A stretch of 7,113 nt of DNA from Tessaracoccus flavescens. GTDB taxonomy: Bacteria; Actinomycetota; Actinomycetes; Propionibacteriales; Propionibacteriaceae. Made by a program: the position numbers and the translations under genes. Where the stretch lies: contig DYZF01000023.1 in the NCBI GenBank assembly GCA_020741375.1, forward strand, positions 1 to 7,113. Direction: 5' to 3'. Below the pieces are notes generated by a model. It saw nothing but the letters and a program-made list of their open reading frames with translations. It had not been told where the DNA came from and did not search any database. Below are positions 5,829-7,113 of this stretch, piece after piece; within the stretch, counting starts at the first letter, position 1; every line of letters starts with the position of its first letter.

Positions 5829-6074
5829 TTGGCTGGTCTGTGGACTTGCCGTGGCCGGGGCGAGCGGTGCGGGGAGGGGCCGTCGGCGCTAGAAGCCGCC
5901 GGCAGGCCCTGCACCGAACGCAGGCCTGGCTGCGCATCGTCTTGCACCAGGGACGACGACGGCCCCTCATCCTCGGCGCTCCGGCTCCTCGGTCCGGTAG
6001 GGGCCGGCCACCCGTTGTCGGGGCGAGCGTGGCGGGGATGGGGCGCTTGCTGGCTCACTGTCCGAGCGCTCTGG
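5829..6074. other. Gene-free region with nested inverted and direct repeats
   Basis: No credible gene is seen here on either strand. A perfect 12-bp inverted repeat, GAGGGGCCGTCG at 5874-5885 and CGACGGCCCCTC at 5957-5968, encloses a 71-bp core. A degenerate direct repeat beginning CGGGGCGAGCG lies on each side, at 5856-5880 and 6019-6044. The core has further short GC-rich palindromes, such as GCAGGCCCTGC near 5902-5912. This could be a small non-autonomous element, a structured RNA or a decayed sequence; I cannot decide. No target-site duplication is obvious. Confidence 0.55.
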
Positions 6075-6080
6075 TTGGAT
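6075..6080 (+). promoter_or_regulatory. Possible -10 element (TTGGAT) of pepN
   Basis: TTGGAT is followed by 7 nt and the ATG at 6088, close to the pattern of other genes here, but it lacks the preferred A at position 2. It supports ATG 6088 over the in-frame ATG 6079, which overlaps the hexamer. No ribosome-binding site is visible. Confidence 0.3.
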
Positions 6081-6087
6081 GGTTTAC

Positions 6088-7113
6088 ATGTCATCTGCGA
6101 ATCTCACCCAAGCCGAAACCGCCCACCGCGCCTCCACCGTCACCGTGCACGCGTACCGGGTGGACGTCGACGTGCGGGACGCCGCCAACCCGGAGGTGCT
6201 CGAGTATCCGGTGACGTCCTCCATCGACCTCACCGCCACCGAAACCAGCACCTGGATCGATTTCATCGGCGCCGTCGACGAACTCCTGATCGACGGCGCA
6301 GCCCGCGAGGTTGAGCACGACGGCAACCGCCTCACCCTCAGCGACCTCCCCGTCGACCAGCAGTGCATCGTCACCGTGCGCGGCCGCGCGCTCTACTCGC
6401 GCTCCGGCGAAGGCATGCACCGTTTCGTCGATCCGGTCGACGGCGAGACCTACCTCTACACGCAGTACGAGCCGTCCGACGCCCGCCGCGTCTTCCCCAA
6501 CTTCGAGCAGCCAGACATGCGCGCCCCCTTCAGCTTCACGCTCACCGGGCCCGACGCGTGGTGGCTGGGCTCCAACCAGCCAGAGGTGGCCCGTGAGCAG
6601 GTGGCCGACGGCGTCGTCCGCGTCGATTTCGCCCCCACCCCGACGCTGTCCACCTACATCACCTGCCTCTGCGCCGGCCCGTACCACCGCGTCGATTCCC
6701 TGTGGGGCGACATCGACTTGGGTCTGTTCTGCCGCAAGTCGCTGGCCCAGTACCTCGACTCCGACGAACTGTTCCGTCTCACGAAGGCGGGCCTCGACTG
6801 GTTCACCACCAACTTCGGCGACTACCCCTGGGGCAAGTACGACCAAATCTTCGTGCCCGAGTACAACCTCGGCGCCATGGAGAACCCGGGCCTGGTCACC
6901 TTCACCGAGGCCTACCTGTTCCGCTCGCCGGCCACGCCCGCGCAGAAGCAGGCCCGCGCCAACACCCTTGTGCACGAGATGAGCCACATGTGGTTCGGCG
7001 ACCTCGTCACCCCGCGCTGGTGGGGCGACCTGTGGCTGAAGGAGTCGTTCGCCGAGTTCATGGGCAGCCACGTCTCGGTGTAGGCCTGTGGCTTCGAGGA
7101 CGGCTGGGTGAAC
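6088..7113 (+). pseudogene. pepN: M1 family aminopeptidase N, interrupted by an in-frame TAG
   Basis: PepN is a cytoplasmic zinc metallopeptidase that removes N-terminal residues from peptides; family members usually have about 830-860 residues. Here the N-terminal beta domain is followed by the substrate-anchoring GAMEN motif (262-266) and the zinc site HEMSH (296-300) with the third ligand Glu319, all intact. Codon 332 is TAG (7081-7083). The same frame continues to the window edge as ACGFEDGWVN, which fits the family, so the TAG seems to replace a sense codon, most simply GAG (Glu) by one change. Translation stopping there yields 331 residues, lacking the transition-state Tyr and the C-terminal half, and is probably inactive. 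I chose ATG 6088 (MSSANLTQAE) because relatives begin similarly. A sequencing error is the main alternative. Confidence 0.75.

Noticed and set aside
5765..6094. Minus-strand open frame of 109 codons in the gene-free region
   Set aside because: It runs through dispersed and inverted repeats, has a Pro/Ser/Arg-rich translation and no start signal or family.
6091..7071. 326-codon minus-strand open frame
   Set aside because: It is the antisense shadow of pepN; its Gly/Val/Glu-rich translation has no domain.
7081..7083. TAG read as pyrrolysine
   Set aside because: Pyrrolysine use is not expected in this type of actinobacterium, and the site looks like a plain Glu position in the family.

Overview
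The window is high-GC DNA from an actinobacterium. The SigC-type ECF sigma factor, the DUF2510 and DUF2332 proteins and the separate PurS/PurQ subunits all point there; a member of the Propionibacteriaceae is my best guess, from gene content only. Eight protein genes are supported. Two run off or break at the window edges: the DUF2510 protein at the left, and pepN at the right, which is stopped by an in-frame amber codon. I see no rRNA, tRNA, CRISPR array or transposase.

Layout. Bases 1-749 (minus) encode a membrane-anchored DUF2510 protein, divergent from purS-purQ (809-1722, plus), two subunits of phosphoribosylformylglycinamidine (FGAM) synthase. purL does not follow. Instead there is a 76-bp repeat, a DUF2332 protein (1886-2860, plus) and, tail to tail with it, a modA-modB-like transport pair (2857-4478, minus) with no ATPase gene. 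A second copy of the 76-bp repeat, inverted, lies upstream of modA, so the two copies bracket the DUF2332/modBA block. Next is a divergent pair: a SigC-like ECF sigma factor (4741-5310, minus) and a small zinc-finger anti-sigma-like protein with a very cysteine-rich tail (5345-5647, plus). A 440-bp gene-free stretch follows, with four copies of a short dispersed repeat and a 95-bp inverted-repeat unit flanked by direct repeats. The window ends in the M1 aminopeptidase gene pepN (6088 onward, plus).

Expression. Most first genes lack a Shine-Dalgarno site and instead have a TANNNT-like -10 hexamer 6-7 nt before the start codon, as expected for leaderless mRNAs. modA is the exception, with a strong AGGAGG. 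The sigma/anti-sigma pair has an identical TAGGCT hexamer on each strand, mirrored and only 10 bp apart.

Most interesting points: the sigma/anti-sigma module with a metallothionein-like tail and mirrored overlapping promoters; the ModA-like protein that has lost the expected oxyanion-binding hydroxyl residues and has no ATPase partner here; the inverted repeats around the modBA block; and the nonsense codon in pepN.
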